Positions 30,802-40,656 of a stretch of DNA of 43,942 nucleotides are shown here, in pieces. The DNA lies in NCBI RefSeq assembly GCF_018614195.1, contig NZ_JAGGOT010000036.1:1-43942 (forward strand), given 5' to 3'. The position numbers were made by a program, and so were the translations under genes. Below the pieces are notes generated by a model. It searched no databases, had not been told where the DNA came from, and saw only the letters and a list, made by a program, of their open reading frames with translations. The stretch is from Streptomyces sp. ISL-43 (GTDB lineage: Bacteria; Actinomycetota; Actinomycetes; Streptomycetales; Streptomycetaceae). Every line of letters begins with the position of its first letter. Position 1 is the first letter of the stretch.

Positions 30802-31773
30802 ATGGCCGGGAACAGCCAGCGCAGGAACCGCCGCACGTCCAACAAGAAGGGCGCGACGGCCGGCAGCGGTGGCCAGCGGCGCAAGGGCCTGGAGGGCAAG
30901 GGCCCCACGCCCAAGGCGGAGGACCGCAAGAAGCACAAAGCGAACCGCATCAGCAACGCCATGGCCAGGCAGGCCGCCAAGCGCCGTCCGGCCCCGCGCC
31001 GCGGCGGCGCCAAGGGCACCAGCGAGATGGTCGTCGGCCGCAACCCGGTCTTCGAGGCCCTGCGCGACGGCGTACCGGCCACCACCCTGTACGTCCAGCA
31101 GTTCATCGACAACGACGAGCGCGTCCGCGAGGCCCTCCAGCTCGCGGCCGAGCGCGGCAACATCAACCTGATGGAAGCCCCGCGCCCCGAGCTCGACCGG
31201 ATGACCAACGGGCTCAACCACCAGGGCCTGGTCCTCCAGGTCCCGCCGTACGAGTACGCGCACCCGGAGGAGCTCACCGCCGCCGCGTACGACAACGGCG
31301 AGGACCCGCTCATCGTCGCCCTCGACGGCGTCACCGACCCCCGCAACCTCGGCGCGATCGTCCGCTCCGTCTCCGCCTTCGGCGGCCACGGCGTGGTCAT
31401 CCCCGAGCGCCGCGCCGCCAGCATGACCGCCGGCGCCTGGAAGTCCTCGGCCGGCACCGCCGCCCGCACCCCGGTCTCCCGGGTCACCAACCTGACCCGC
31501 GCCATCCAGGACTACAAGAAGGCCGGCATCACCGTCGTCGGCCTCGCCGCCGAAGGCACGCACACCGTGCACGACCTGGAGGCGCTCGGCGGCCCGGTCG
31601 TCATCGTCATCGGCTCCGAGGGCAAGGGCCTCGGCCGTCTCGTCGGCGAGAACTGCGACTACCTGGTGCGCATCCCGATGCCGGGCGGCGCCGAATCGCT
31701 GAACGCCGGCGTCGCCGCGGGCGTCGTCCTCTACGAGGCCGCCCGCCGCCGCGAGACCCGCGGCCGCGTCTGA
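30802..31773 (+). CDS. rlmB: 23S rRNA (guanosine-2'-O)-methyltransferase RlmB
   Basis: A 323-aa SpoU-family enzyme that methylates a guanosine ribose in 23S rRNA. A basic N-terminal extension (~1-75, Lys/Arg-rich, typical of Streptomyces) is followed by the substrate-binding domain (MVVGRNPVFEALRDGVPATT). The SPOUT methyltransferase domain has the three motifs DGVTDPRNLGAIVRS, IGSEGKGLGRLV and RIPMPGGAESLNAGVAAGVV. AGGTAGAGG lies before ATG 30802. It could act on tRNA as TrmH, but the order next to cysS favours RlmB. Confidence 0.92.
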   Translation: MAGNSQRRNRRTSNKKGATAGSGGQRRKGLEGKGPTPKAEDRKKHKANRISNAMARQAAKRRPAPRRGGAKGTSEMVVGRNPVFEALRDGVPATTLYVQQFIDNDERVREALQLAAERGNINLMEAPRPELDRMTNGLNHQGLVLQVPPYEYAHPEELTAAAYDNGEDPLIVALDGVTDPRNLGAIVRSVSAFGGHGVVIPERRAASMTAGAWKSSAGTAARTPVSRVTNLTRAIQDYKKAGITVVGLAAEGTHTVHDLEALGGPVVIVIGSEGKGLGRLVGENCDYLVRIPMPGGAESLNAGVAAGVVLYEAARRRETRGRV

Positions 31774-31834
31774 TCGTCCGGATCCGAGCGATCCGCTTGA
31801 TCCACTTGGCTCACCGGCAGTGACCCGTGAGCGT

Positions 31835-31863
31835 GCCACCCCGCCCCTTCCGGGCGGGGTGGC
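31835..31863 (+). terminator. Terminator after rlmB
   Basis: A perfect 12-bp stem (31835-31846 with 31852-31863), loop CTTCC, followed by TTGATTT. Confidence 0.88.
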
Positions 31864-31915
31864 TTGATTTGACGGGTCTCGGACACATCCCTGAAGTCAA
31901 GGCAGTGTCCTAAAG

Positions 31916-31938
31916 ACTCATCACTCGGTTAGATGAGT
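31916..31938. promoter_or_regulatory. Inverted repeat covering the DoxX start codon
   Basis: ACTCATC (31916-31922), nine bases, GATGAGT (31932-31938). The right arm contains the ATG at 31933. In RNA this could hide the start codon; as DNA it could be an operator. TAAAGA at 31911 may be the -10. No ribosome site is seen. Confidence 0.4.
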
Positions 31939-33459
31939 GTGGACACCAGAACGCCAGGGTTCGACGACCAGCCCGCGCTGAGCATGGTCAAGGTGCCGTG
32001 CGATCCCGCACAGGTCATCGTCAACCACGCCAGCTTCCGCGTGCGGCTCGCACCGAGCCCCAGCGCGCGTCCCAAGCCCGCGGGAACCGCCGGGCTCGCC
32101 CCCGTGCTCGGCGGGGCCCTCGCGGCCGCCGGAGCCGGAGCCTCCCGCCGCCGCCCCGTCGTCTGGAGCGGCAAATCCGCCCCCGGCGACGCCGAGGCCA
32201 GCGCCGCCATGGGCGGCCTCCTCCAGGCCGTACGCGAGCACGGGCGCGGGCACGACGAGTACGACGGCGGAGCCACCCAGGTCATCCCGCGCATCGACCT
32301 CGCCCACGACCTCGCCGACGCCACCCTCGCCACCCCCACCGTCATCGGCCAGCGCACCTACGGCGACCCCGACGAGACCCGCCCCCAGCCCGCCGTACGG
32401 GACTTCGCCTACGAGGGCCACGACACCGCGCACCCCGACGGCACGGACTCCCGCCGGGCACCCGGCGACACGCGCGGCCAGGCCTCGTACTACCCCGGCC
32501 GCCGGATGAACCTCGGCGTCGTGCTGCTCCCGCTGCGCGTCTTCCTCGGCTTCATCTCCATCTACGCCGGCATGGGCAAGCTCTGCGACCCCGTCTACTT
32601 CGACGGCGGCGAACGCGGCTCCATGGTCACCTGGCTGCACACGCTGCACCCCTGGGCCCTCGCCGAACCGCTGCGCGACTTCGCCCTCGCCCACCCGGTC
32701 GGCGCGGGCCTCAGCGTGGCCTTCCTCCAGGTCATCGTCGGCGTACTGACGGTCTTCGGCCTCTGGCAGCGCTTCGCGGCCTGCTTCGGCGCCCTGCTCT
32801 CCGCCGCGCTGCTCATGACCGTCAGCTGGAAGACCGTCCCCGCCTACGACGCCCCCGACATCATCTACCTCGCCGCCTGGAGCCCCCTGATCATCGCCGG
32901 CGCCCCCGTCTACTCACTGGACGGACGGCTCGCGAGCGAAGCCTGGCGCACCCTGGGCCCGCGCTCCGAAGTCTGGCGACTGCGCCGGCGGGTCCTGCGA
33001 CGCGGAGCCGTCATGGCCACCGTCGTCTGCGGACTCACCCTGCTCATCGGCTCGCTCCTCGGCGGCGCCGTCCGCTCCACCACCGTCGTCACCGTCCCCG
33101 GACCGGGCCAGGCCCCCAGCAACTACCTGCCCGGTCGGCCGCTGCCCCGCACCCCCGAGCGGCAGCCCGTACGGCCGACCCCATCGAAGCCCGTCGCGCA
33201 GCCCTCCGCCGGAGCCTCCACACCGGCCGCCAAGCCCGGGCGGAGCACCGCGGGTTCGACCGCTCCGGGCACGAGCGGCTCCGGATCGCCCAGTGCGACC
33301 AGGAGCACCAGCGGCAGCCAGACCCCGCGCAGCACCCCCCGCCAGTCCACCCCGAAGCCCCCGGCCAGCTCCTCGGGGACCGGCAGCGGCGGCTCCTCCG
33401 GCGGGACCGGGGACACACCGCCGAAGAAGCCGGGCCTGGTGGGCGGCCTCCTCGGCTGA
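31933..33459 (+). CDS. DoxX-family membrane protein with disordered flanks
   Basis: A 508-aa protein. The first ~190 residues are hydrophilic and low in hydrophobic clusters. A DoxX-like core (~190-385) has four transmembrane helices, beginning LGVVLLPLRVFLGFISIYAG (TM1), VGAGLSVAFLQVIVGVLTVF (TM2), then FGALLSAALLMTVSW and the GAVMATVVCGLTLLIGSLLG segment after a basic patch. DoxX proteins are linked to oxidoreductase membrane systems, but the function here is unknown. The C-terminal ~115 residues are Ser/Thr/Pro/Gly-rich and probably extracellular. An inverted repeat overlaps the start. Confidence 0.8.
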   Translation: MSVDTRTPGFDDQPALSMVKVPCDPAQVIVNHASFRVRLAPSPSARPKPAGTAGLAPVLGGALAAAGAGASRRRPVVWSGKSAPGDAEASAAMGGLLQAVREHGRGHDEYDGGATQVIPRIDLAHDLADATLATPTVIGQRTYGDPDETRPQPAVRDFAYEGHDTAHPDGTDSRRAPGDTRGQASYYPGRRMNLGVVLLPLRVFLGFISIYAGMGKLCDPVYFDGGERGSMVTWLHTLHPWALAEPLRDFALAHPVGAGLSVAFLQVIVGVLTVFGLWQRFAACFGALLSAALLMTVSWKTVPAYDAPDIIYLAAWSPLIIAGAPVYSLDGRLASEAWRTLGPRSEVWRLRRRVLRRGAVMATVVCGLTLLIGSLLGGAVRSTTVVTVPGPGQAPSNYLPGRPLPRTPERQPVRPTPSKPVAQPSAGASTPAAKPGRSTAGSTAPGTSGSGSPSATRSTSGSQTPRSTPRQSTPKPPASSSGTGSGGSSGGTGDTPPKKPGLVGGLLG

Positions 33460-33491
33460 CGCCGACGGCCCGGCATCCACGGCCGCTCGAA

Positions 33492-33531
33492 GATCAGGGC
33501 CCGGTACGCGCACGCGTGCCGGGCCCTGATC
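33492..33531. terminator. Bidirectional terminator after DoxX gene
   Basis: GATCAGGGCCCGG (33492-33504) pairs with CCGGGCCCTGATC (33519-33531), and the inner bases also pair (ACGC/GCGT). It lies between convergent genes. Confidence 0.85.
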
Positions 33532-33603
33532 GTTGTCGTGGGGTGGAGTGGGGGTGGGACGTACGGGGAGCCGGGCGGGGGCCGCCACGGGGCCGAGGAG
33601 GCG

Positions 33604-34365
33604 CTACACGCCGCCCTGCGCGGCCAACTCCCTTGCCGCCTCGGTCAGGTCCTTCGCCGTGTCGATCGCCCGCCAGTAGGCCCCCTGGGGCAGCGGGTAG
33701 CCCGCCAGACGCCGCTCACGGGCCAAGCGCGGGAACGTCGTACGCTCGTGGTCGCCCAAATCCGGCAGCAGCGCGGCGAATTCGGGGCCGAAGACGTACA
33801 CGCCGGCATTCACCGGATACGGGGACTGCGGCGCCTCGATGAAGTCCAGTACGTGCCCGTACTCGTTGATCTCCACCACGCCCCACGGAATCCGGGGCCG
33901 TGCCAGCGCGAGGGTGGCCGTCGCGCCGCGCTCGGCATGGAAGGCCGCCATGTCGCGCAGCGAGAAACGGGTCCACACGTCACCGTTCGTCGCGAACCAG
34001 GCCTCCTCGGGGCGCGGCAGCCGCCGCGCCGCGTACTTGAGGCCACCGCCACGCCCCAGCGGCTCGTCCTCGACGACCGTCGTCACGCGCAGCGGCAACT
34101 CGGTCTCCGCCAGCCACTTCTGGAGCACGTCCGCGAGGTGCCCGCACGAGACGACGGCGTCCGTCACCCCCTCGGCGGCCAGCCACGCCAACTGGTGCCC
34201 GATGATCGGCACCCCCGTCCCGGGGATCTCGACCATCGGCTTCGGGCGGTCGTCCGTGTACGGCCGCAGCCGCGAACCCTGGCCGCCCGCCAGGACGATT
34301 GCCTGGGTCGGGGAAGCGGGGAACGCGGCTGCGTGGGGTCGGGGCGGAAACTCGGCGCGGGTCAT
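33604..34365 (-). CDS. Sugar nucleotidyltransferase
   Basis: A 253-aa NTP transferase that would join a sugar phosphate to an NTP. The signature LAGGQGSRLRPYTDDRPKPM (~25-44) includes the catalytic Arg and Lys. Further marks are VPIIGHQLAWL, VVEDEPLGRGGGLKYA, TNGDVWTRF with the metal-binding Asp, and WGVVEINEYGHVLDFIEAP and PVNAGVYVFGPE. It resembles glucose-1-phosphate or mannose-1-phosphate transferases; which sugar cannot be told. The gene upstream on the same strand is 72 bp away. Confidence 0.88.
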   Translation of the reverse strand: MTRAEFPPRPHAAAFPASPTQAIVLAGGQGSRLRPYTDDRPKPMVEIPGTGVPIIGHQLAWLAAEGVTDAVVSCGHLADVLQKWLAETELPLRVTTVVEDEPLGRGGGLKYAARRLPRPEEAWFATNGDVWTRFSLRDMAAFHAERGATATLALARPRIPWGVVEINEYGHVLDFIEAPQSPYPVNAGVYVFGPEFAALLPDLGDHERTTFPRLARERRLAGYPLPQGAYWRAIDTAKDLTEAARELAAQGGV

Positions 34366-34437
34366 GTCCGTGTCCGGGTGCCTGTCCGTGAGCGCGGGCG
34401 GAGGCGGGGCGGTGGCGTCGTGCGGTGGTGGTGGCCG

Positions 34438-34851
34438 TCAGCCCATGGAGGCGACGCCGGACGCGTACGCGGTGTCACACACCGGCCGCGCGAACGACTG
34501 CGCCTTCGTCGGCCCGTAGGCGTCCACCGCGGCCCGCCCCAGCGCCCGCGCGATCCCCGCGCAGTGCTCGGCGAGCGACGGCCGCCGGTCGACCTCCTGC
34601 TGGAGGTGGGTGAGTACGTCACCCGGCTGCTCGCCCTGCTGGATCTCGCCCAGCAGCTTGTCGCGCAGGACGTCCTGCGCGGCCCGCGGCTTCGCGGGCA
34701 CGGAGACGTCCTCGGCGGACGCGGTGAGGATCTGGGAGGGGGTGTTGTCCGCCCAGGGGACCATGGTGACCGCGAGGGTCCCGGACAGGACCAGGACGAC
34801 GGGCAGGACCAGGGCGAGGGATCGGCCGATACGGCGGGCAGTGTGGGTCAC
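34438..34851 (-). CDS. Secreted or anchored small hypothetical protein
   Basis: A 137-aa protein from GTG 34851. An N-terminal helix (SLALVLPVVLVLSGTLAVTM, ~11-30) preceded by TARRIGR makes a signal peptide or anchor. The exported part contains two cysteines (AEHCAGIARAL and ARPVCDTAYASG), which could form a disulphide, and is otherwise helical. I recognise no family. It is followed by the nucleotidyltransferase gene. Confidence 0.72.
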   Translation of the reverse strand: MTHTARRIGRSLALVLPVVLVLSGTLAVTMVPWADNTPSQILTASAEDVSVPAKPRAAQDVLRDKLLGEIQQGEQPGDVLTHLQQEVDRRPSLAEHCAGIARALGRAAVDAYGPTKAQSFARPVCDTAYASGVASMG

Positions 34852-35006
34852 GAGGGCGAGAGTAGCGCTCGGTGAAGATTTGGCGACATTTAGTCACCCG
34901 GTCGGGGGATGGTTCGACGGGACTTTTCGAATTAAGGGTTGACGCATGGGGCCGAATGGCCCGATCTGCCGGAAGTTCGGAGCCCGGAAAACCCGGAACT
35001 CACGCC

Positions 35007-35037
35007 GAAGGGGCGCCCCTTGACGGGACGCCCCTTC
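35007..35037 (-). terminator. Terminator after msiK
   Basis: GAAGGGGCGTCCC and GGGGCGCCCCTTC on the minus strand pair over 13 bp with one G-T, loop of five, 32 bases past the msiK stop. Confidence 0.8.
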
Positions 35038-35069
35038 ATTGGCCGGTCGGGCCGGCCCGATCAGCCGGG

Positions 35070-36158
<1,089 letters not shown>

Positions 36159-36206
36159 GGTGATGAATCCCTTCTACCGGCAGGAACGTGCCGGACGATC
36201 CGAGTG

Positions 36207-36222
36207 GAAGGTCTAGTCCAGT
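36207..36222 (-). promoter_or_regulatory. Candidate DasR-responsive element upstream of msiK
   Basis: On the minus strand 36222-36207 reads ACTGGACTAGACCTTC. It matches the known Streptomyces dre consensus ACTGGTCTAGACCACT at 12 of 16 positions, with the core ACTGG.CTAGACC intact. It lies 48 bp before the msiK ATG. DasR represses chitin and GlcNAc genes, and MsiK energises chitobiose uptake, so the link is sensible. Binding is inferred. Confidence 0.55.
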
Positions 36223-36324
36223 AACCGGACTCGGCCCCGACGCTACCGGCCGGGACGCCTCCTGTCAGCACCTGGACGGGAGTGACTTCCCCGACTGTCA
36301 GAGGCGGCTGCTTACATCCCGACC

Positions 36325-36993
36325 ATGACCATCTACGACCTGACCCGCGCCCTGCCCGACATCGAGACCCTGCGCGACCGCTGCCGGGCGATGGCGGCAC
36401 TGGAGCTGGTGATCAGCGGCAACGAGGACGGCGGCTACTTCTCGTACGACTCCGCCTGGGGCCCGGGGGAGGAGGCGGCGCTGATGGACAACGGCTCGGG
36501 CGACGACTACGCGATCGTCTTCACGGCGGACGGGGTCTTCGGCTGCGGCTTCGACCACGAGTCGCGGATGAGCCCGTGGGGCGGGGACGAGACCGAGCTG
36601 TGGCCCGGGCTGGTGGACGGCATACCGGAGGCCTTCCGGCCGCTGGTGGCGGAGCCGGCGTTCTGCACGGAGGAGGGCGTGCTCAACGCGACCGCCGTCT
36701 TCTGGCGCGAGAGCGGCGACACGGCCTGGCGGGCCGGCCGGGTGGAGTTCCCGGAGGGCAGCTGCGACCCGGACGGCGCCGACTACCTCTTCGAGGTCCT
36801 CGCGGCGGGCACCCCGGAGGCGTACCGCGACTTCGCCGAGGACTACTACGAGACCACCCTCCCCCTGGAGGCCGTCCGCCACGTCTGGTCACTGCGCCCG
36901 GTCACCCAGGACATCGTCGACGCCCTCAACCCGGGCCTCCCCCTGGAGGCGGTGGCCCCGAGGCTGGCCCGGGCGGGGTACCCGGGGGTGTGA
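36325..36993 (+). CDS. Hypothetical protein, SMI1/immunity-like size
   Basis: A 222-aa acidic cytoplasmic protein. It contains LELVISGNEDGGYFSYDSAW, DDYAIVFTADGVFGCGFDHE and PGLPLEAVAPRLARAGYPG. The composition is protein-like, with alternating strand and helix patterns, and its length suits immunity-type proteins, but no motif is decisive. TACATC (36313-36318) six bases before the ATG may be a -10, suggesting a leaderless mRNA. Divergent from msiK. Confidence 0.7.
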   Translation: MTIYDLTRALPDIETLRDRCRAMAALELVISGNEDGGYFSYDSAWGPGEEAALMDNGSGDDYAIVFTADGVFGCGFDHESRMSPWGGDETELWPGLVDGIPEAFRPLVAEPAFCTEEGVLNATAVFWRESGDTAWRAGRVEFPEGSCDPDGADYLFEVLAAGTPEAYRDFAEDYYETTLPLEAVRHVWSLRPVTQDIVDALNPGLPLEAVAPRLARAGYPGV

Positions 36994-37193
36994 CGGGGGG
37001 CGGGGTCCTGCCGGGCGGCAGTGCCTCCGCCACCGGTCGGTGGAGCCGCCGTCCCTCGTCGCTGGGACGCGCGCCTCAGTACGCGGAACGAACTGGGGGG
37101 CGAGGGGCTGCGAGGGCCGGAAAGTTCTTCGCGGCGGGGTGTGGCGGCTGTGTAGAGTGAAGGCGATTCTGTGCGCTGCGCAGTGTCACATGC

Positions 37194-37270
37194 GCCTCCT
37201 TAGCTCAGCTGGCCAGAGCAACGCTCTTGTAAAGCGTAGGTCGTCGGTTCGAATCCGACAGGGGGCTCCA
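37194..37270 (+). tRNA. tRNA-Thr (anticodon UGU)
   Basis: Acceptor stem GCCTCCT/AGGGGGC, anticodon stem ACGCT/AGCGT with loop CTTGTAA, anticodon TGT at 37228-37230, T-loop TTCGAAT. A CCA end is encoded (37268-37270). It reads ACA codons. No mobile element is inserted at its 3' end here. Confidence 0.96.
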
Positions 37271-37310
37271 TTCCAGGTCAGAGGACTACTGGCCGAGGGA
37301 ATTCGTAAAG

Positions 37311-37344
37311 CGGAAGGCCCCGGGTGATCACCCGGGGCCTTCCG
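37311..37344. terminator. 34-bp perfect palindrome, bidirectional terminator
   Basis: The palindrome is perfect from end to end (CGGAAGGCCCCGGGTGATCA is its first 20 bases). It lies between the tRNA and the convergent FAD oxidoreductase gene, eight bases from that gene's stop. Confidence 0.85.
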
Positions 37345-37351
37345 TGTGCGG

Positions 37352-38734
37352 TCAGTGCCGCCCTGAGACGCGGTCTGCCAGGCGGGCCAGGGGAGTTGTC
37401 GTCGGGGTGTGGGTGGTGGATTCGCGGCGGTCGGCCTCGCGGTAGGCGGCGTAGAGGGCCTGGACGCCGAGCCAGCGGAAGGGCTCCGGTTCCCAGCGGC
37501 GGACGCGGTGGTTGACCCAGGGGAGCGTGGTCAGGTCGGTGGGGTCGCCGAGGACCAGGTCGCGCAGGGTGCGGGCCGCGAGGTTGGAAGTGGCCACGCC
37601 GGAGCCGACGTAGCCGCCGGCGCAGCCGAGGCCCGTGGTCGCGTCCAGGGTGACCGTGGCGCACCAGTCGCGGGGGACGCCGAGGACTCCCGACCAGGCG
37701 TGGGTGATCTCGACGCCCGTGAGGATCGGGAAGAACCCCTCCAAAAGGTGCGTGAGGGCGGCGATGGTGGCGGGCTGGGTGCGGCCGTCGTTGTCGGTGC
37801 GGGAGCCGAAGCGGTAGGGGACGCCGCGGCCGCCGATGGCGATGCGGTCGTCCGCCGTGCGCTGGGCGTACATGTACGCGTGGGCCATGTCGCCCAGGGT
37901 TTCCGAGCCGGCCCAGCCGAGCTGGGACCAGACCTCCGGGGGGAGGGGGGCCGTCGCGATCATCGAGGAGTTCATCGGGAGCCAGGAGCGCTTCTGGCCC
38001 TTGAGGGCGGCGGTGAAGCCCTCCGTGCAGCGCAGGACGTACGGGGCGCGGACCGTGCCGTAGGGGGTGCGGGCGCGGCGCGGGCTGATCTCCGTGACCG
38101 GGGTGGATTCGTGGATGACGACGCCGAGGCGTTCGCACGCGGCGGCCAGGCCCTTGAGGAGCTTGAGGGGGTGGATGCGGGCTCCGTGGGGGGTCCAGGT
38201 GGAGCCGACCGCGTCCGCGATGTCGATGCGGGCGTGGGTGTCCGTGGCGTCGTAGAGCTCGCGCTCGGTTTCGCCGAAGGCGAGTTCGGCGTCGTGGAAG
38301 GCCTTGAGGCGGGTCAGTTGGGCGGGGGTGCGGGCGACTTCGAGGACTCCGCCGTGGTGGATGTCGGCGTCGATGCCCTCCTTGGCGGCGATGCCGATGA
38401 CTTCGGTGACGGTGTCGTTCATGGCGTGCTGGAGGCGCAGGGCCGCCTGGTGGCCGTGGCGGGCCGCGTAGCGGTCGCGGCCGGCGATGCCGTTGTAGAG
38501 CCAGCCGCCGTTGCGGCCGGAGGCGCCGTAGCCGCAGGACTTCTGCTCCAGGACGGTGACGCGCAGGTCGGGGGCGGCGGTCTTGAGGTAATAGGCGGTC
38601 CACAGGCCGGTGTAGCCGCCGCCGACGATCACGACGTCGGCCGTGGCGTCGCCGGTGAGGGGGGCTCGGGGTGGGCGGGAGGTGGCGGGTTCGTCTGTCG
38701 CGTGCCAGAAGGAAATGCCGCCGTTGATCGTCAT
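37352..38734 (-). CDS. FAD-dependent oxidoreductase (DAO family)
   Basis: A 460-aa flavoenzyme of the D-amino-acid oxidase/PuuB type, which would oxidise amines or amino acids. The dinucleotide fold is DVVIVGGGYTGLWTAYYL (~33-50). The following YGASGRNGGW segment matches PuuB-like enzymes (FAD contact). IAIGGRGVPYRFG and GYVGSGVATSNLAARTLRDL near the C-terminus are the usual closing FAD motifs. The substrate is not known. Ends next to a strong terminator. Confidence 0.88.
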   Translation of the reverse strand: MTINGGISFWHATDEPATSRPPRAPLTGDATADVVIVGGGYTGLWTAYYLKTAAPDLRVTVLEQKSCGYGASGRNGGWLYNGIAGRDRYAARHGHQAALRLQHAMNDTVTEVIGIAAKEGIDADIHHGGVLEVARTPAQLTRLKAFHDAELAFGETERELYDATDTHARIDIADAVGSTWTPHGARIHPLKLLKGLAAACERLGVVIHESTPVTEISPRRARTPYGTVRAPYVLRCTEGFTAALKGQKRSWLPMNSSMIATAPLPPEVWSQLGWAGSETLGDMAHAYMYAQRTADDRIAIGGRGVPYRFGSRTDNDGRTQPATIAALTHLLEGFFPILTGVEITHAWSGVLGVPRDWCATVTLDATTGLGCAGGYVGSGVATSNLAARTLRDLVLGDPTDLTTLPWVNHRVRRWEPEPFRWLGVQALYAAYREADRRESTTHTPTTTPLARLADRVSGRH

Positions 38735-38893
38735 GGGGGAGTTGGTACACCTCGTTCCGGATGGGTGTCCAGGGACGTGACGTCGGGTTTCGGGGTCTGG
38801 ATGGTGGCCGGATGGTTGATGCGGGCCGGGGGTTCTCGTCCTTAAGGTGGCTCGGGGGATTTAGATGCTTTTCTGGTGAGAGGTTGGGTTTGT

Positions 38894-39631
38894 ATGGTGC
38901 GCGGACGTATACGGGTACGGACGGCCGGGAAACTGGTCGCCGGGGTCGCGGCCGCCGCGCTGCTGGGTGGAGCCGTCGCCGGATGCGGTTCCGGGACGGG
39001 TGGGGAGAGGGACGCGGCCACCTCCGAGGCCGTCGTGCGGACCAGCCCGATCGCCGATCGGCTCGCGAAGCTGCCGGCCGTGGTGGACGGGCCGAAGATC
39101 GTGGTCGGCCGGGCGGACGCGCCGCGCACCGCGCAGGTGCTGGTGGATCCGAAGTGCGGATACTGCGCCCGGTTCGAGGAGGCCGGGGGCGAGGCGCTGC
39201 TGGAGCTTGCGGCGGACGGCCGGGTGAAGATCGAGTACGGGCTGGCGTCGTTCCTGGACCAGGGCGGGGCGAGCGGTTCGGTGAAGGCCGTGAACGCGCT
39301 GCGCGCGTCGGTGGACGCGGGGAAGTTCGCGGAGTACCACGCGGCGGTCTTCGCGAGCCAGCCGAAGGGGAAGTTCACGGACGAGCTGCTGTTGAAGATC
39401 GCGGACGTGGTGCCGGGGCTGCGCGGGGAGGACTTCGACGCGGCCGTGGCGGGGAAGACGTACAAGGGGTGGGTCGGCGAGGCCGAGAAGGGCTTCGAGG
39501 AGACGGGCGCGCGGGCGGCGCCGATGGTGCTGGTCGACGGGAAGCCGGTCGGGACGCGGGACGGGTCGATGTTCGACGCGGGGGCGTTCACCGAGGCGTT
39601 GAGGGGTGTGGGCATCGGGGCCCCGGCCTGA
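38894..39631 (+). CDS. DsbA-like thioredoxin-fold lipoprotein
   Basis: A 245-aa exported protein from ATG 38894 (GTG 38876 would add six residues). The signal ends in the lipobox AVAGC with C31. The DsbA-like domain has the active site CGYC (KCGYCARFEEAG) and the cis-Pro region RAAPMVLVDGKPV. Long helices lie between them, as in DsbA insertions. It probably makes or reshuffles disulphides on the outside of the membrane. The gene stands alone. Confidence 0.88.
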   Translation: MVRGRIRVRTAGKLVAGVAAAALLGGAVAGCGSGTGGERDAATSEAVVRTSPIADRLAKLPAVVDGPKIVVGRADAPRTAQVLVDPKCGYCARFEEAGGEALLELAADGRVKIEYGLASFLDQGGASGSVKAVNALRASVDAGKFAEYHAAVFASQPKGKFTDELLLKIADVVPGLRGEDFDAAVAGKTYKGWVGEAEKGFEETGARAAPMVLVDGKPVGTRDGSMFDAGAFTEALRGVGIGAPA

Positions 39632-39640
39632 GGGCCTTTC

Positions 39641-39668
39641 CCGGGGCCCGGGGCCCGGGGCCCGGGGC
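39641..39668. repeat. Four tandem copies of CCGGGGC
   Basis: Four exact 7-bp copies directly after the DsbA-like gene (stop at 39631), followed by more G-rich sequence to ~39690. It may fold as a stem and act as a terminator. Confidence 0.85.
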
Positions 39669-39711
39669 TGTGGGCCGGGGGCCGGGGGTTTGCCGGTCCT
39701 AGGGTTGGCTC

Positions 39712-40647
39712 ATGGTCGAGTTCGCAGGGTTCGCGGGTGTCCCCGACGCGCTGGTGCGGGCGCAGCTCCGCCACAACGGCGCGGCCGGGCGGGAGTTCGT
39801 CGACGCGCTGCCCGCGCGGGCGGCGCTCTTCCTGGAGCGGTGGGAGCTGCGGGTGACGGGGCCGGGCATGCACGGGGCGACGGCCTTGGTGCTGCCGGTC
39901 GCGCGGGCCGACGGGTCGCCGGCCGCGCTGAAGCTGCAGGCGTTGGACGAGGAGAGCGCGGGGGAGGCGCTCGCGCTGCGTGCGTGGGCCGGGGAGGGCT
40001 CCGTACGGCTGCTGGCGGACGACGCGGCCACCGGGACGCTGTTGCTGGAGCGCCTCGACGAGGGGCGGCACCTGTCGGAGGTGGCGGGGGCCGATTCCCG
40101 GCGGGCGGTGGTGGTGATCGGGGAGTTGCTGGCGCGGCTGACGGCGGTGCCCGCGCCGCACGGGCTGCGCAGGCTCGGGGACATCGCGGCGCGGATGCTG
40201 GAGGCGGTGCCGGAGGCGCTGGCCGAGGTGGCGGACGGGCGGGCGCGGCGGCTCGTCGCGGACTGCGCGGCGGCGGTCGCGGAGGTGGCGGGGGAGCGCC
40301 CGGCGGGGGAGGTCGGGGCGGGCGGGGAGCGGTTGCTGCACTGGGACCTGCACTACGACAACGTGCTGGCGGGCGGCCGCGAGCCGTGGCTGGCGATCGA
40401 TCCGAAGCCACTGGCGGGGGATCCGGGCTTCGAGCTGCTGCCGGCTCTGGTCGACAACTTCCGGGCGCGGGAGGTGCGGTGGCGGTTCGACCTGCTCGCG
40501 GAGGCGGTGGGGGCCGACCGGGAGCGGGCGCGGGCGTGGACGCTGGGGCGGGTGTTGCAGAACTGTCTGTGGGACGTGGAGGACGGGGAGCAGCCGGCCG
40601 AGGTGCAGCTGGAGGTGGCGGAGCTGCTGCTCGGGGGCCGGTCGTAG
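39712..40647 (+). CDS. APH_6_hur-type small-molecule kinase
   Basis: A 311-aa kinase of the aminoglycoside/hydroxyurea phosphotransferase family. The family sequence LLADDAATGTLLLERLDEGR lies at ~102-121. The catalytic loop is HWDLHYDN, with H210 and D212, and the Mg-binding Asp is in AIDPKPLAGD. The C-terminus fits the APH fold. The substrate is unknown; many Streptomyces carry several such genes without clear resistance. TAGGGT (39700-39705) is six bases before the ATG, so it may be leaderless. Confidence 0.88.
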   Translation: MVEFAGFAGVPDALVRAQLRHNGAAGREFVDALPARAALFLERWELRVTGPGMHGATALVLPVARADGSPAALKLQALDEESAGEALALRAWAGEGSVRLLADDAATGTLLLERLDEGRHLSEVAGADSRRAVVVIGELLARLTAVPAPHGLRRLGDIAARMLEAVPEALAEVADGRARRLVADCAAAVAEVAGERPAGEVGAGGERLLHWDLHYDNVLAGGREPWLAIDPKPLAGDPGFELLPALVDNFRAREVRWRFDLLAEAVGADRERARAWTLGRVLQNCLWDVEDGEQPAEVQLEVAELLLGGRS

Positions 40648-40656
40648 GCTGCACGC

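Noticed and set aside
37194..37270. tRNA-Thr as an attachment site
   Set aside because: No repeat of its 3' end, integrase gene or foreign-looking DNA lies next to it.
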